Shown: positions 18,020 to 26,582, numbered from the stretch's first letter. The stretch: 64,000 nucleotides of DNA from Mycobacterium kansasii ATCC 12478 (GCF_000157895.3 NC_022663.1:3100001-3164000), one strand, 5' to 3'. Numbers and translations are program-made. The notes: a model not told the origin generated them from the sequence alone.

Positions 18020-18774
18020 GAGCCGCTGCTCCCGCCGCCGCCCTTGCCGCCGCTGCCGCCGAGCCCGCCACGCGAAATGGTGGTGCCGGACTTCGTGGTG
18101 ATCGTGGCACCCTTCGGCGCCACCGTGGTGCCCCCGCTGGGCCGTTGACCCACCGTCCCGGAACTGCCGTAGTAGTACCGGTATTGGTGGCCGCCGTAGA
18201 AGAAGAAGCCGTTGAGACCCGCGGTGTGGCCCGTGCAGTAGCTGTCGGGGACTATCACCGGTTGACCATTCGGGTCGTCCTGGACGCACTGGGCGGTGAC
18301 ATGCTCCGGAGTCAGCAACCAGTACCCGAGGCCGGCCACCAGACCCACTACCCCGACGGCGGCCGCGGCACCCATCAGAACGCGTTTTTGCTTGGCGCGC
18401 TTGGCCTCCGCCTCGCGCCGAGCCTCTTCGAGCTCGCGCTGCTTGTCCTCGTACTTCCGCCGCGCCCGCAGCTCGGCGGGCGTCGGGGGACGCGGCCGCG
18501 TCGTTTCCGCGTCCTGGTACTGGATGCTGCCGCCGGCCCGGCGCCTGACCGGTGCGTCCCCTGCCGATTCGACGTCCGGCGCGCGCGGCGTCTCGTCCGA
18601 CCCGGTAGCGGCGACGGGCTCGTTCTCCGCCACCGGCCGCGCCTCGTCGGACCGCTCGGCAGCCCCGGCGGGCTCGTCCTCCGGCGCCGGTTGCCCGTCC
18701 TCGCGCCGCCCGGCTGGCTCGTTCTGGTCGTCGTCGGGTCGGCTACCTACGGGTGGGTTTGGTTCCGACCCCAC
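18016..18774 (-). CDS. DUF1190-like membrane-anchored protein (YjfM/YgiB-like)
   Basis: 252 aa if started at GTG 18774, preceded by a strong GGAGGA; a GTG at 18819 would add 15 residues. The N-terminal 130 residues are acidic and disordered, followed by a charged coiled-coil-like helix rich in R/K/E (AELRARRKYEDKQRELEEAR). Then come one transmembrane segment (GAAAAVGVVGLVAGLGYWLL) and an outer domain with CVQDDPNGQPVIVPDSYC and a YRYYYG stretch, as in DUF1190 proteins. The Gly/Ser-rich tail resembles that of YgiB. First gene of the reverse trio with the ligase and DUF350. Confidence 0.7.
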   Translation of the reverse strand: MGSEPNPPVGSRPDDDQNEPAGRREDGQPAPEDEPAGAAERSDEARPVAENEPVAATGSDETPRAPDVESAGDAPVRRRAGGSIQYQDAETTRPRPPTPAELRARRKYEDKQRELEEARREAEAKRAKQKRVLMGAAAAVGVVGLVAGLGYWLLTPEHVTAQCVQDDPNGQPVIVPDSYCTGHTAGLNGFFFYGGHQYRYYYGSSGTVGQRPSGGTTVAPKGATITTKSGTTISRGGLGGSGGKGGGGSSGS

Positions 18775-18895
18775 TAGCGCTCCTCCGGTCCGGGTAACTG
18801 GCCCGGCGTGGCGACACACTTTCCGCCCAGGCGGCCAGTATCAGGCTGGTACGCCGGCACGCGGGCAGTCTTCCACATCAGCGGTGCCGTCCGGA

Positions 18896-19723
18896 TCAGG
18901 ACCACCAGCGCTCCAGCACCCGCGCGACGCCGTCGTCGTTGTTGGCAGCGGTGACCTCGTTGGCGGCGGCCCGGGCGTCGGGATGCGCATTGCCCATCGC
19001 CACCCCCAGGCCGGCCCGCAGCAGCATCGGCACGTCGTTGGGCATGTCGCCGAAAGCCACCACGCCCGCGTCGGCAATCCCCAGCGGCCGGCCGATCTCC
19101 TGCACACCGGTGGCCTTGCTGATGCCCCGCGGGACCACCTCGACAAGCCCGTTGTTGGTCGAATAGGTGATCTCACCTTCGGACCCGACATGTTTGGCCA
19201 ACTGCGCCACCATCTCCGCGCTGGTGGCGCCGGTCTTGCGGATCAGCAGCTTGATCGCCGGCGCGCTGAGTAGATCTTCGATCGACACCTGGGTGTGGTC
19301 CGGGTTCAGCCAGGCATGCTCGTAGCCCGGCGAACTGACGAACTGTGGTGTCGCCGTGTCGTGCGCGCGATCGCCGATGCGCTCGACGGCCAGCCCGGAA
19401 CCGGGGATGACCCGCCGGGCGATCTCGGCCAGGGCGGCCAGGGCATCCACTGAGAGGGTGTGCGCCGACACCACCCGGTCGGTGGCGGGGTCATAGATGA
19501 CCGCGCCGTTGGCGCACACCGCCATGGGCGCAAAACCGAGTGCGTCGACAACCGGCCGCACCCACCGCGGCGGCCGCCCGGTGGCCAGGATGAACGTCGC
19601 TCCGCCGGCGACCGCGGCGCGCACCGCCGCACGGGTGCGCGCGGTGACCGTTTCCTCGTCGTTGAGCAGGGTGCCGTCGACGTCGCATGCGATCAGCGTC
19701 GGCGGGCCCGGCGGCGTCGTCAG
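18896..19723 (-). CDS. HAD-superfamily Cof-type phosphatase
   Basis: Counterpart of Rv3813c, 275 aa if translation begins at CTG 19723. Motif I ACDVDGTLL lies upstream of the first ATG/GTG/TTG-initiated frame (GTG 19624), so that shorter start would lose the catalytic Asp. The CTG overlaps the upstream stop as CTGA, like the ATGA/GTGA overlaps elsewhere in this window. Motif II is LATGRPPRW and motif IV is GDMPNDVPML. The cap domain is of Cof type (C2). It likely hydrolyses small phosphorylated metabolites; substrate unknown. It follows three acyltransferase genes in one operon. Confidence 0.88.
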   Translation of the reverse strand: MTTPPGPPTLIACDVDGTLLNDEETVTARTRAAVRAAVAGGATFILATGRPPRWVRPVVDALGFAPMAVCANGAVIYDPATDRVVSAHTLSVDALAALAEIARRVIPGSGLAVERIGDRAHDTATPQFVSSPGYEHAWLNPDHTQVSIEDLLSAPAIKLLIRKTGATSAEMVAQLAKHVGSEGEITYSTNNGLVEVVPRGISKATGVQEIGRPLGIADAGVVAFGDMPNDVPMLLRAGLGVAMGNAHPDARAAANEVTAANNDDGVARVLERWWS

Positions 19724-20571
19724 CGCGGTACGCCTTTGTGACTGGGCGCGGTCACGCCGTGATGCCCGCGCCGGCGCGCCCGCTGGGCCAGTTCGGCAAT
19801 TCTGCTGCGACTCGGCGATGTCATGCGGGCCTGTTCACGCTGTCGCGCTCGCTCAGCCAGTTCGGCAATGCGGAAGGCCGTCGACTCCTCCGGACTCGGC
19901 GCACTGCCACCGAGCCGCCGGGGCACCCAGTACTCGCCCGGCGGATGCGGATACTGCTCCTGCACCCAGTACAACATCGATTCCATCGCTTGGCGCAGCG
20001 TGGCGATGAGCGTTTCCACGTCGCCCTGCGGCCGCAACGCCGGCCCGATCGAGACGGTGATCGGAACCTTGTTACGCAACAGGTTTCGCGGATGATCTTT
20101 GGGCCAGATCCGGTGCGCGCCCCAGACGATCATGGGAACGATCGGCACCTGCGCGTCGAGCGCCATCCGCGCCGCCCCGGTCTTGAACTCCCGCAGTTCC
20201 AGGCTGCGGCTGATGGTCGCCTCCGGGTGCAGTCCGACCAGTTCACCTTCGCGTAGCCGCTGCACCGCCACCGCATAGGCGTTGGCTCCCTCCGAGCGGT
20301 CCACCGGGATCAGCTGGGTGTGCTTGATCACGTAGTTGACCGCTTTCACCTCCTGCATTTCGGCCTTGATCATGAACCGCAGCCGTCGCCTGCGCAGCTT
20401 GGCGGCGATCGAGGCGGGAATCCAGTCCACATAACTGGTGTGGTTGAGGGCGATCAAGGCGCCGCCACGCTCAGGAATGTTCTCCAGGCCGTAGTAGGTG
20501 ATCTTGTTTCCGTTGGCCGCGACAATCGATGGGACAAGAAACTCCATCATGCGGAAAAATGGCTCTGCCAT
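19720..20571 (-). CDS. PlsC-type acyltransferase 1
   Basis: 1-acyl-glycerol-3-phosphate acyltransferase family, counterpart of Rv3814c, 283 aa. The block I motif is NHTSYVDW (NHxxxxD), block II is around IPVDRSEGANAY, and block III is HPEATISRS (usually PEGTRS). It probably transfers acyl groups to a lysophospholipid or related envelope lipid. The C-terminal 45 residues carry an imperfect internal duplication (RIAELAERARQR and RIAELAQRARRR). The downstream HAD gene overlaps its stop; the upstream paralogue ends 22 bp before its start. Confidence 0.9.
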   Translation of the reverse strand: MAEPFFRMMEFLVPSIVAANGNKITYYGLENIPERGGALIALNHTSYVDWIPASIAAKLRRRRLRFMIKAEMQEVKAVNYVIKHTQLIPVDRSEGANAYAVAVQRLREGELVGLHPEATISRSLELREFKTGAARMALDAQVPIVPMIVWGAHRIWPKDHPRNLLRNKVPITVSIGPALRPQGDVETLIATLRQAMESMLYWVQEQYPHPPGEYWVPRRLGGSAPSPEESTAFRIAELAERARQREQARMTSPSRSRIAELAQRARRRGHHGVTAPSHKGVPR

Positions 20572-20593
20572 TTCTTATGTTCTCCTTCCACCG

Positions 20594-21349
20594 CTAGCGC
20601 GACTGATGCGGTGTACGGCCGGCGGCTTTCGCCGCCGCCTCGTCAGCATCCAACTGAGCCGCCTCGGCCGGCGTCGGCGCACCGCCACCGAGTCGGCGCG
20701 GCACCCAGTGCGCACCGGGCGGATGGCGATACCCTTCCTGCACCTGGTGCAGCAGCCCGGTCATCGCCTCCCGCAGAGCAGCATCGGTCTGCGCGATATC
20801 GCCGCGGGCCGGAAACGGCGGTCCCACCTGCACAATGACCGGCACCTTGGTGCGTCCAATGCGGCGGGGATGGCCTTTGGTCCAGATCCGCTGGGCACCC
20901 CAAACAATAACGGGAACAATCGGCACGTCTGCCTCGAGCGCCATCCGGGCGGCCCCGGACTTGAACTCTTTGAGCTCGAAGCTGCGGCTGATCGTCGCCT
21001 CCGGATAGACGCCGACCAGTTCACCTTCCCGAAGCCGCTGTACCGCCACCGCGTAAGCGCCGGCACCGGCACCCCGGTCCACCGGGATAGTCCGGGTGCG
21101 CTTGATCAAGAAATTGACCGCCTTCACCCGCTGCATCTCGGCTTTGATCATGTATCGCATCCGGCGCCGCCGACGATTCATGGCCAGTGCGGCCGGCAGC
21201 CAGTCGACATAGCTGGTGTGGTTGACAACGACCACGGCGCCGCCCCGCGCGGGCACGTTTTCCACACCGAGATAGGTGATCCGGGTTCCGGTCGCCAGCA
21301 CCAGCAACTTGGCCAGGATCTCCAGGGTGCGGTAGGTCGGCTCGGCCAT
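20594..21349 (-). CDS. PlsC-type acyltransferase 2
   Basis: Second tandem paralogue (counterpart of Rv3815c), 251 aa. NHTSYVDW near residue 45, IPVDRGAGAGAY, and YPEATISRSFELKEFK, where E-x-T replaces the usual PEGT. No transmembrane anchor is obvious beyond the amphipathic N-terminus. It starts 3 bp after the stop of the third paralogue. The three proteins are similar throughout, so they likely arose by tandem duplication and act on related lipid substrates. Confidence 0.9.
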   Translation of the reverse strand: MAEPTYRTLEILAKLLVLATGTRITYLGVENVPARGGAVVVVNHTSYVDWLPAALAMNRRRRRMRYMIKAEMQRVKAVNFLIKRTRTIPVDRGAGAGAYAVAVQRLREGELVGVYPEATISRSFELKEFKSGAARMALEADVPIVPVIVWGAQRIWTKGHPRRIGRTKVPVIVQVGPPFPARGDIAQTDAALREAMTGLLHQVQEGYRHPPGAHWVPRRLGGGAPTPAEAAQLDADEAAAKAAGRTPHQSR

Positions 21350-21352
21350 GGG

Positions 21353-22132
21353 TCACTGCTCCGCGGCCCCGGCCGGATCGGCGCGCTGCGCACGGCGAGC
21401 CGCCTTCTCCGCCGCCTCCTGCGCATCCATCCGGGCCGCCTCAGCCAGCGATGGCGCACCGCCGCCCAGCCGGTGCGGTACCCAGAACTCACCGGCCGGA
21501 TGTGGTCCGTACAGCTTCTGCGCCCGTTCCAGCAAATGCTGCATCCGCGAGTGCAGCAACCTGTTCAGTTCGGCGGTGCCCAGTGTCGGTTCGATCGGTT
21601 CGCCGACGACGACGGCGATCGGCACCTTCGGACGCAACAGTTTTTTGGGGTGGCCCTTCGTCCAGATCCGTTGTGCGCCCCACACGATGTGGGGAACGAT
21701 CGGCACGCCGGCCTCAACCGCCATCCGCGCGGCACCCGACTTGAATTCCTTGATCTCGAAACTGCGGCTGATCGTGGCCTCTGGATAGACGCCGACCAGC
21801 TCACCATCTTTGAGCATCCGGACCGCCGCCTCGTAAGAGGCGGCGCCCTCCTGCCGGTCTACCGGGATGTGGCGCAGCCGACGCATGATCGGACCGGTGA
21901 CCTTGTGGTCGAAGACTTCCTGTTTGGCCATGAACCGCACCTTGCGCCCGAGGCCCTGCTGATAAGCGGGCAAACCTGCGAAGGTGAAGTCGAGGTATCC
22001 CGTGTGGTTGATCGCGACGACTGCGCCACCGCTGGCCGGTACATTCTCCACACCGCTGACGGTGATCCGGAGACCCTGGATGCGCCAGGTCAAGCGGGCA
22101 AGCTGAATGATAGTCCCGTATACCGGCTCCAC
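21353..22132 (-). CDS. PlsC-type acyltransferase 3
   Basis: First gene of the tandem set (counterpart of Rv3816c), 259 aa. Block I here is NHTGYLDF, a variant with Gly and Leu-Asp, followed by MAKQEVFDHKVTGPIMRRL. Block II is IPVDRQEGAASY and block III YPEATISRSFEIKEFK. The C-terminus is a basic, Ala-rich helix. The gene diverges from the kinase-like gene at 22226, with the promoter in the 93 bp between. Confidence 0.9.
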   Translation of the reverse strand: MEPVYGTIIQLARLTWRIQGLRITVSGVENVPASGGAVVAINHTGYLDFTFAGLPAYQQGLGRKVRFMAKQEVFDHKVTGPIMRRLRHIPVDRQEGAASYEAAVRMLKDGELVGVYPEATISRSFEIKEFKSGAARMAVEAGVPIVPHIVWGAQRIWTKGHPKKLLRPKVPIAVVVGEPIEPTLGTAELNRLLHSRMQHLLERAQKLYGPHPAGEFWVPHRLGGGAPSLAEAARMDAQEAAEKAARRAQRADPAGAAEQ

Positions 22133-22225
22133 AGCTGTCCAGCCTAGTGCTCCGGGCCGCCAGGGCTGAAGCCGGAAATGAGAGGCCCGGAAAAGAGGGG
22201 CAAAGAGAGGCGGCCTTCCCTTCCC

Positions 22226-22960
22226 ATGTCTTTCCCGACGTCACCGCCTTCCGTGCCTGCGGTTGTCCGCAGATTTGCTGCCGGCCGGCGTGTACGCGCA
22301 GTCTGGACCAATGAACTCGGCGGCGTCACCTTCCGGATCGGTCCCGGCACCGAATTCGTCAAGGTAGCCGGAGTGGGCACGGTCGACTTCGCCGACGAAG
22401 CGCGGCGGTTGCGCTGGGCGGCGCAGTACACCCCGGTGCCATCGGTATTGGGTTTCGGCCTCGACGGGGACCGGGCATGGCTGCGCACCGGTGGGCTGCC
22501 CGGTGTTTCGGCTGTGCACCCTCGCTGGCTGGCGGCACCTGACGTGGCGGTGCGGGCGATTGCTGAGGGGTTGCGCACACTGCACGACACGCTGCCGGTC
22601 TCGTCGTGTCCGTTCGATTGGTCGGCGGCCGGCCGGTTGGCTCGGCTTTCGCCGGCCTGGCGGGCAAAGCTCGGCGACCCCCCGCCGGTCGATCGGGTGG
22701 TGGTCTGTCACGGCGACGCGTGTTCGCCCAACACGCTGATCGATGAGCACGGCCGGTGCTGCGGACATGTCGACGTCGACGCCATGGGCGTGGCCGATCG
22801 GTGGGCCGACCTCGCGGTGGCGACGCTGTCGCTGGGCTGGAACTACCCCGGGCGGGGCTGGGACACGATGTTCTTCGAAGCCTACGGAGTCGAGCCGGAC
22901 CCGCCGCGCCTGGATTACTACCGACGGTTGTGGCAGACCGAAGATTTCGACGCAAGCTAA
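22226..22960 (+). CDS. APH-family phosphotransferase
   Basis: Aminoglycoside/choline-kinase-like protein, counterpart of Rv3817. 244 aa from ATG 22226 (MSFPTSPPSVPAVVRRF). The catalytic loop is VCHGDACSPNTLID (HGDxxxxN) and the metal-binding Asp region is HVDVDAMGVADRWADLA. The N-terminal lobe is short. Such proteins phosphorylate aminoglycosides or small metabolites; no resistance role is shown for this lineage. It stands alone between the acyltransferase operon and the Rieske gene. Confidence 0.88.
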   Translation: MSFPTSPPSVPAVVRRFAAGRRVRAVWTNELGGVTFRIGPGTEFVKVAGVGTVDFADEARRLRWAAQYTPVPSVLGFGLDGDRAWLRTGGLPGVSAVHPRWLAAPDVAVRAIAEGLRTLHDTLPVSSCPFDWSAAGRLARLSPAWRAKLGDPPPVDRVVVCHGDACSPNTLIDEHGRCCGHVDVDAMGVADRWADLAVATLSLGWNYPGRGWDTMFFEAYGVEPDPPRLDYYRRLWQTEDFDAS

Positions 22961-23032
22961 GCTCGATGCTGCATTTCGCGCCCCCAGGCGCGCAGCAGGT
23001 ACATCTCCTCTGAGCGGCACGGAAAGGTATTT

Positions 23033-24583
23033 GTGCAGGTCACCAGCGTCGGCCACGCCGGCTTTCTGATCCAGACCCACGCGGGCAGCATTCTGTGCGA
23101 CCCATGGCTCAATCCGGCTTACTTCACTTCCTGGTTCCCGTTTCCCGACAACAGCGCACTGGACTGGGGCGCCGTGGGCGACTGTGACTATCTGTACGTC
23201 TCCCACCTCCACAAGGACCATTTCGACGCGGAGAACCTGCGGGCCAACGTCAACAAGGACGCGGTGGTGCTGCTGCCCGACTTTCCGGTGCCCGATCTGC
23301 GAAATGAGCTGGAGAAGTTAGGGTTTCACCGTTTCTTCGACACCACCGACTCGGTAAAGCACCGGCTCAGCGGGCCCAAGGGCGAACTGGACATCATGAT
23401 CATCGCGCTGCGAGCCCCGGCCGACGGTCCGATCGGGGACTCGGCACTGGTGGTTTCCGATGGCGAGACGACGGCATTCAACATGAACGATGCCCGTCCG
23501 ATCGATTTGGACGTGCTCGCATCGGAGTTCGGCCCGATCGACGTGCACATGCTGCAGTATTCGGGCGCCATCTGGTACCCGATGGTCTACGACATGCCGG
23601 TGCGCGCCAAGGAAGCTTTCGGCACCCAGAAGCGGCAGCGCGGGATGGACCGGGCTCGCCAGTACATCGCGCAGGTCGGGGCTACCTGGGTGATTCCGTC
23701 GGCCGGACCACCGTGCTTCTTGGACCCCGAATTGCGCCACCTCAACGACGACGGCAGCGACTCGGCCAACATCTTCCCCGACCAGATGGTGTTCTTGGAC
23801 CAGATGCGCACCCACGGCCACGATCGCGGCCTGCTGATGATTCCGGGATCGGTCGCGGATTTTGCCGGCGCGGAGCTGAATTCGCTGAAGCATCCACTGC
23901 CCGTCGAAGATGTCGAAGCCATTTTCACCACCGGCAAGGCGAAGTACATCGCCGACTATGCCGAACGGATGGCGCCGGTCGTCGCGGCCGAACGGGCAAG
24001 GTGGGCCTCCGCCGGCGGTGAGCCGCTGCTGGAACCGCTGCGCGCGCTGTTCGAACCGATCATGATGCAGAGCGACCAGATCTGCGACGGCATCGGCTAC
24101 CCGGTGGAACTGGTCCTGGGGCCCGAGACCGTCGTCTTGGACTTTCCGAAACGGACGGTGCGCGAACGCATTCCCGACGAAAAGGCGCGCTACGGGTTCG
24201 CGATCGCGCCGGAGCTGGTGCGCACCGTACTGCGCGACCGGGAACCCGACTGGGTCAACACCATCTTCTTGTCGACCCGGTTTCGGGCCTGGCGAGTCGG
24301 CGGCTACAACGAATACCTCTACACGTTCTTCAAGTGTCTTACCGACGAGCGGATCACCTACGCCGACGGCTGGTTCGCCGAGACTCACGACGACAGCGCA
24401 TCGATCACCCTGGACGGCTGGGAGATTCAACGGCGCTGCCCCCATCTGAAAGCCGATCTTTCGAAATTCGGTGTGGTGGAAGGCAACACGTTGACCTGCA
24501 ACCTGCACGGGTGGCAATGGCGGCTGGACGACGGACGCTGCCTGACCACCCGCGGCCACCAGTTGCGGAGTTCGAAAACATGA
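23033..24583 (+). CDS. Metallo-beta-lactamase-fold protein with C-terminal Rieske domain
   Basis: Counterpart of Rv3818, 516 aa from GTG 23033. Residues 1-300 form an UlaG-like metallo-beta-lactamase fold (SVGHAGFLI, CDPWLNPAYF, and SHLHKDHFD as the HxHxDH metal motif). The C-terminal end holds a Rieske [2Fe-2S] centre: CPHLKADL as C-x-H and TCNLHGWQW as C-x2-H. The combination resembles CMP-Neu5Ac hydroxylase-type and related oxygenases. Substrate unknown. It overlaps the next gene by 4 bases (ATGA). Confidence 0.9.
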   Translation: MQVTSVGHAGFLIQTHAGSILCDPWLNPAYFTSWFPFPDNSALDWGAVGDCDYLYVSHLHKDHFDAENLRANVNKDAVVLLPDFPVPDLRNELEKLGFHRFFDTTDSVKHRLSGPKGELDIMIIALRAPADGPIGDSALVVSDGETTAFNMNDARPIDLDVLASEFGPIDVHMLQYSGAIWYPMVYDMPVRAKEAFGTQKRQRGMDRARQYIAQVGATWVIPSAGPPCFLDPELRHLNDDGSDSANIFPDQMVFLDQMRTHGHDRGLLMIPGSVADFAGAELNSLKHPLPVEDVEAIFTTGKAKYIADYAERMAPVVAAERARWASAGGEPLLEPLRALFEPIMMQSDQICDGIGYPVELVLGPETVVLDFPKRTVRERIPDEKARYGFAIAPELVRTVLRDREPDWVNTIFLSTRFRAWRVGGYNEYLYTFFKCLTDERITYADGWFAETHDDSASITLDGWEIQRRCPHLKADLSKFGVVEGNTLTCNLHGWQWRLDDGRCLTTRGHQLRSSKT

Positions 24584-24912
24584 TGCAGTTCTACGACGAC
24601 GGCGTGGTTCAGCTGGACCGTGCCGCGCTCACGTTGCGCCGGTACCACTTTCCGTCTGGCACGGCCAAGGTCATCGCGTTAGACGACATCCGCGGCTACA
24701 AGGCCGAGCCCCTGGGCCTGCTCACCCACCGGTTCCGTATCTGGGGCAGCTCGGACCTGCAGCGCTGGCTACCGCTGGACGTCAACCGGCCGCTCAAGTC
24801 GACGTTGATCACCCTGGACATACCGGGGGCGCGGTGGAAACCTGCCTTCACGCCCGGGCGCCCGGACGATTTCGTCGCACTGCTGGACGAGCTGCTCGGA
24901 CAGCGCGGTTAA
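24580..24912 (+). CDS. Conserved small protein coupled to the Rieske protein
   Basis: 110 aa, counterpart of Rv3819. Start ATG 24580 overlaps the Rieske gene stop (ATGA), with a second ATG directly after. The sequence (MMQFYDDGVVQLDRAALTLRR) is beta-rich with the pattern of a small PH-like domain: alternating hydrophobics, RIWGSSDLQRWLPLDVNRP, and an amphipathic C-terminal helix (FVALLDELLGQ). No catalytic motif. It presumably partners with the Rieske protein. Function unknown. Confidence 0.85.
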   Translation: MMQFYDDGVVQLDRAALTLRRYHFPSGTAKVIALDDIRGYKAEPLGLLTHRFRIWGSSDLQRWLPLDVNRPLKSTLITLDIPGARWKPAFTPGRPDDFVALLDELLGQRG

Positions 24913-24917
24913 CCCCT

Positions 24918-24979
24918 CGCCGAACGTGAAGCCACCGCGAGATTTTCGCGATTTTTTCGCGCTGAGAGCACCTTCGGCG
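24918..24979. repeat. Palindromic intergenic element between convergent genes
   Basis: 62 bp bounded by an 11-bp imperfect inverted repeat (CGCCGAACGTG at 24918, CACCTTCGGCG at 24969; 10 of 11 pair). The centre is rich in TTTTCGCG motifs that can also pair. It fills nearly all the gap between two convergent genes. It could serve as a bidirectional terminator or be a copy of a small dispersed repeat. Confidence 0.6.
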
Positions 24980-24981
24980 AG

Positions 24982-26538
24982 TTACCAGCCCGCCAGCGCC
25001 GCACGGCCGGCGTTGAAGCCCGGGATGAACGTGATTCCGGGGCCGCCGTGGCATCCCGCGCTGCCCAGGTACAGCCCGTCGATCGGAATAGGCTGCCCGA
25101 TATAGCCTTTCGGCCCCGGTCGGTTTTGGCCGATCTGGTTGGGATGCAACAGCCCGTGGCAGTAGTCGCCGCCGGGCGCGCCGAACATCACCCCCATGTG
25201 CTTGGGCGTGAAGGTGGTATGCCTGGTGATGCTGCCGGCGAAATTCGGTGCCAGGCGGGTGATCTTGTCGATCACCCGCTGACCCATGTCGACCTTGGCC
25301 TGACCGTAATCCGCCCCGCCCTCGATCGGGAACCACATGGCAAACGCCGACGCGGCGTGCTTGCCCTCCGGAGCCAGCTGCGGATCGTGCAGTGACGGAA
25401 TCTGCAGCACGACGGTCGGGTCGGCCGGCACAATTCCGCGACGGCACTCCTCCCACTGCTGCTGCACCTCCTCCGGGGTGCAGAAGATGCCGATCGATGC
25501 CTGCATGGCCGGGTCATTGAGCGCCTGGTACGGCGCGGCAAAACTGGGAGTCTCGTCCAGAGCGAAGTGCATCTGCAGGTAGCTGCCGCGGTGATCGATG
25601 CGCGCGTATCTTTCCCGGATGTCGGCGGGCAGCGCCGCAGGATCGATCAGCTCCTCGACCGTGACGTCCGGCGCGATGGCCGAGACCACGATCGGGGCGC
25701 TCAGTATGTCGCCTGTCTCCGTGCGCACGCCGCTCACCCGGCCGCCCTCGACCCGGATCTCGGCCACCTTGGATCGCAACCGGACCTCGCCACCGTGGCT
25801 CTCCAACAGCCGGCACAGATGCGCGGTCAGCGCCCCGATGCCGCCGCACAGCTTCTTCATCTGCACGAAGTCGCCGTCGGGGATGCCGAGTCCGAAGGCC
25901 AGTGCGGCGGCGCTGCCCGGCGTGGCCGGCCCGCGGTAGATGGTGTTGACGGCCAGCACCGTCATGGAGCCGCGCAAGGCGGCGTGCTTTTCGCGGTCCG
26001 GCAGGTAGCGGTCCAGCACGTCGGTGACCGACCCGAACAGCATGTCGTCGATGGATGAGCGCTCGAATTCGTTTGTGGCGCAGGCATACATCTCGTCGAA
26101 GGTCTTCGGCAGGGTACCAGCCTCGAAGCGTCCCAGCGCCCGCGTCGGCGCCTGGCTCCACGCCAGCAGCCCCGCCATTCCGGTGACCGCATCCGCTCCG
26201 TGTACCTCGTTGAGGTGAGCGAACATCTTCACCGGGTCGGTGTACTGGACCAGTGGATCGTCGCCGATACCGCGCAGCGCCACCGACATCACGTCCAGGT
26301 CGACCGTCGGCAAGGTATCGAGGCCCAATTCGCTCACCACCGCCGCCGACGTGGGGAACTGCACCGAGCCGGCGATCTCGAACCTGTACCCGTCGAACAG
26401 CTCGACGGTGGCGGCCATCCCGCCGGCGTAGCGCTTGGCCTCCAGGCACACCGTTCGCAGCCCCGCCCGCTGCAGCAGCACCGCCGCGGTCAGCCCGTTG
26501 TGCCCGGCGCCGATGACTATGGCGTCGTAATCAGACAT
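24982..26538 (-). CDS. Carotenoid-type FAD-dependent oxidoreductase
   Basis: Counterpart of Rv3829c, 518 aa from ATG 26538, preceded by GGAGGCAGGAG. The N-terminus has the FAD-binding motif AIVIGAGHNGLTAAVLLQRAG, then LEAKRYAGGMAATVE. The C-terminus ends with the flavin signature GLYLGSAGCHGGPGITFIPG. These mark the phytoene desaturase/retinol saturase-like flavin amine oxidoreductase family. Substrate unknown. In M. tuberculosis a sulfolipid gene block precedes it; here it directly follows the Rv3819-like gene. A TetR-type operator lies 45 bp upstream of its start. Confidence 0.9.
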   Translation of the reverse strand: MSDYDAIVIGAGHNGLTAAVLLQRAGLRTVCLEAKRYAGGMAATVELFDGYRFEIAGSVQFPTSAAVVSELGLDTLPTVDLDVMSVALRGIGDDPLVQYTDPVKMFAHLNEVHGADAVTGMAGLLAWSQAPTRALGRFEAGTLPKTFDEMYACATNEFERSSIDDMLFGSVTDVLDRYLPDREKHAALRGSMTVLAVNTIYRGPATPGSAAALAFGLGIPDGDFVQMKKLCGGIGALTAHLCRLLESHGGEVRLRSKVAEIRVEGGRVSGVRTETGDILSAPIVVSAIAPDVTVEELIDPAALPADIRERYARIDHRGSYLQMHFALDETPSFAAPYQALNDPAMQASIGIFCTPEEVQQQWEECRRGIVPADPTVVLQIPSLHDPQLAPEGKHAASAFAMWFPIEGGADYGQAKVDMGQRVIDKITRLAPNFAGSITRHTTFTPKHMGVMFGAPGGDYCHGLLHPNQIGQNRPGPKGYIGQPIPIDGLYLGSAGCHGGPGITFIPGFNAGRAALAGW

Positions 26539-26582
26539 GCTCCTGCCTCCCGCAAGGCACGCTGGCATGGATGCGATTTTTT

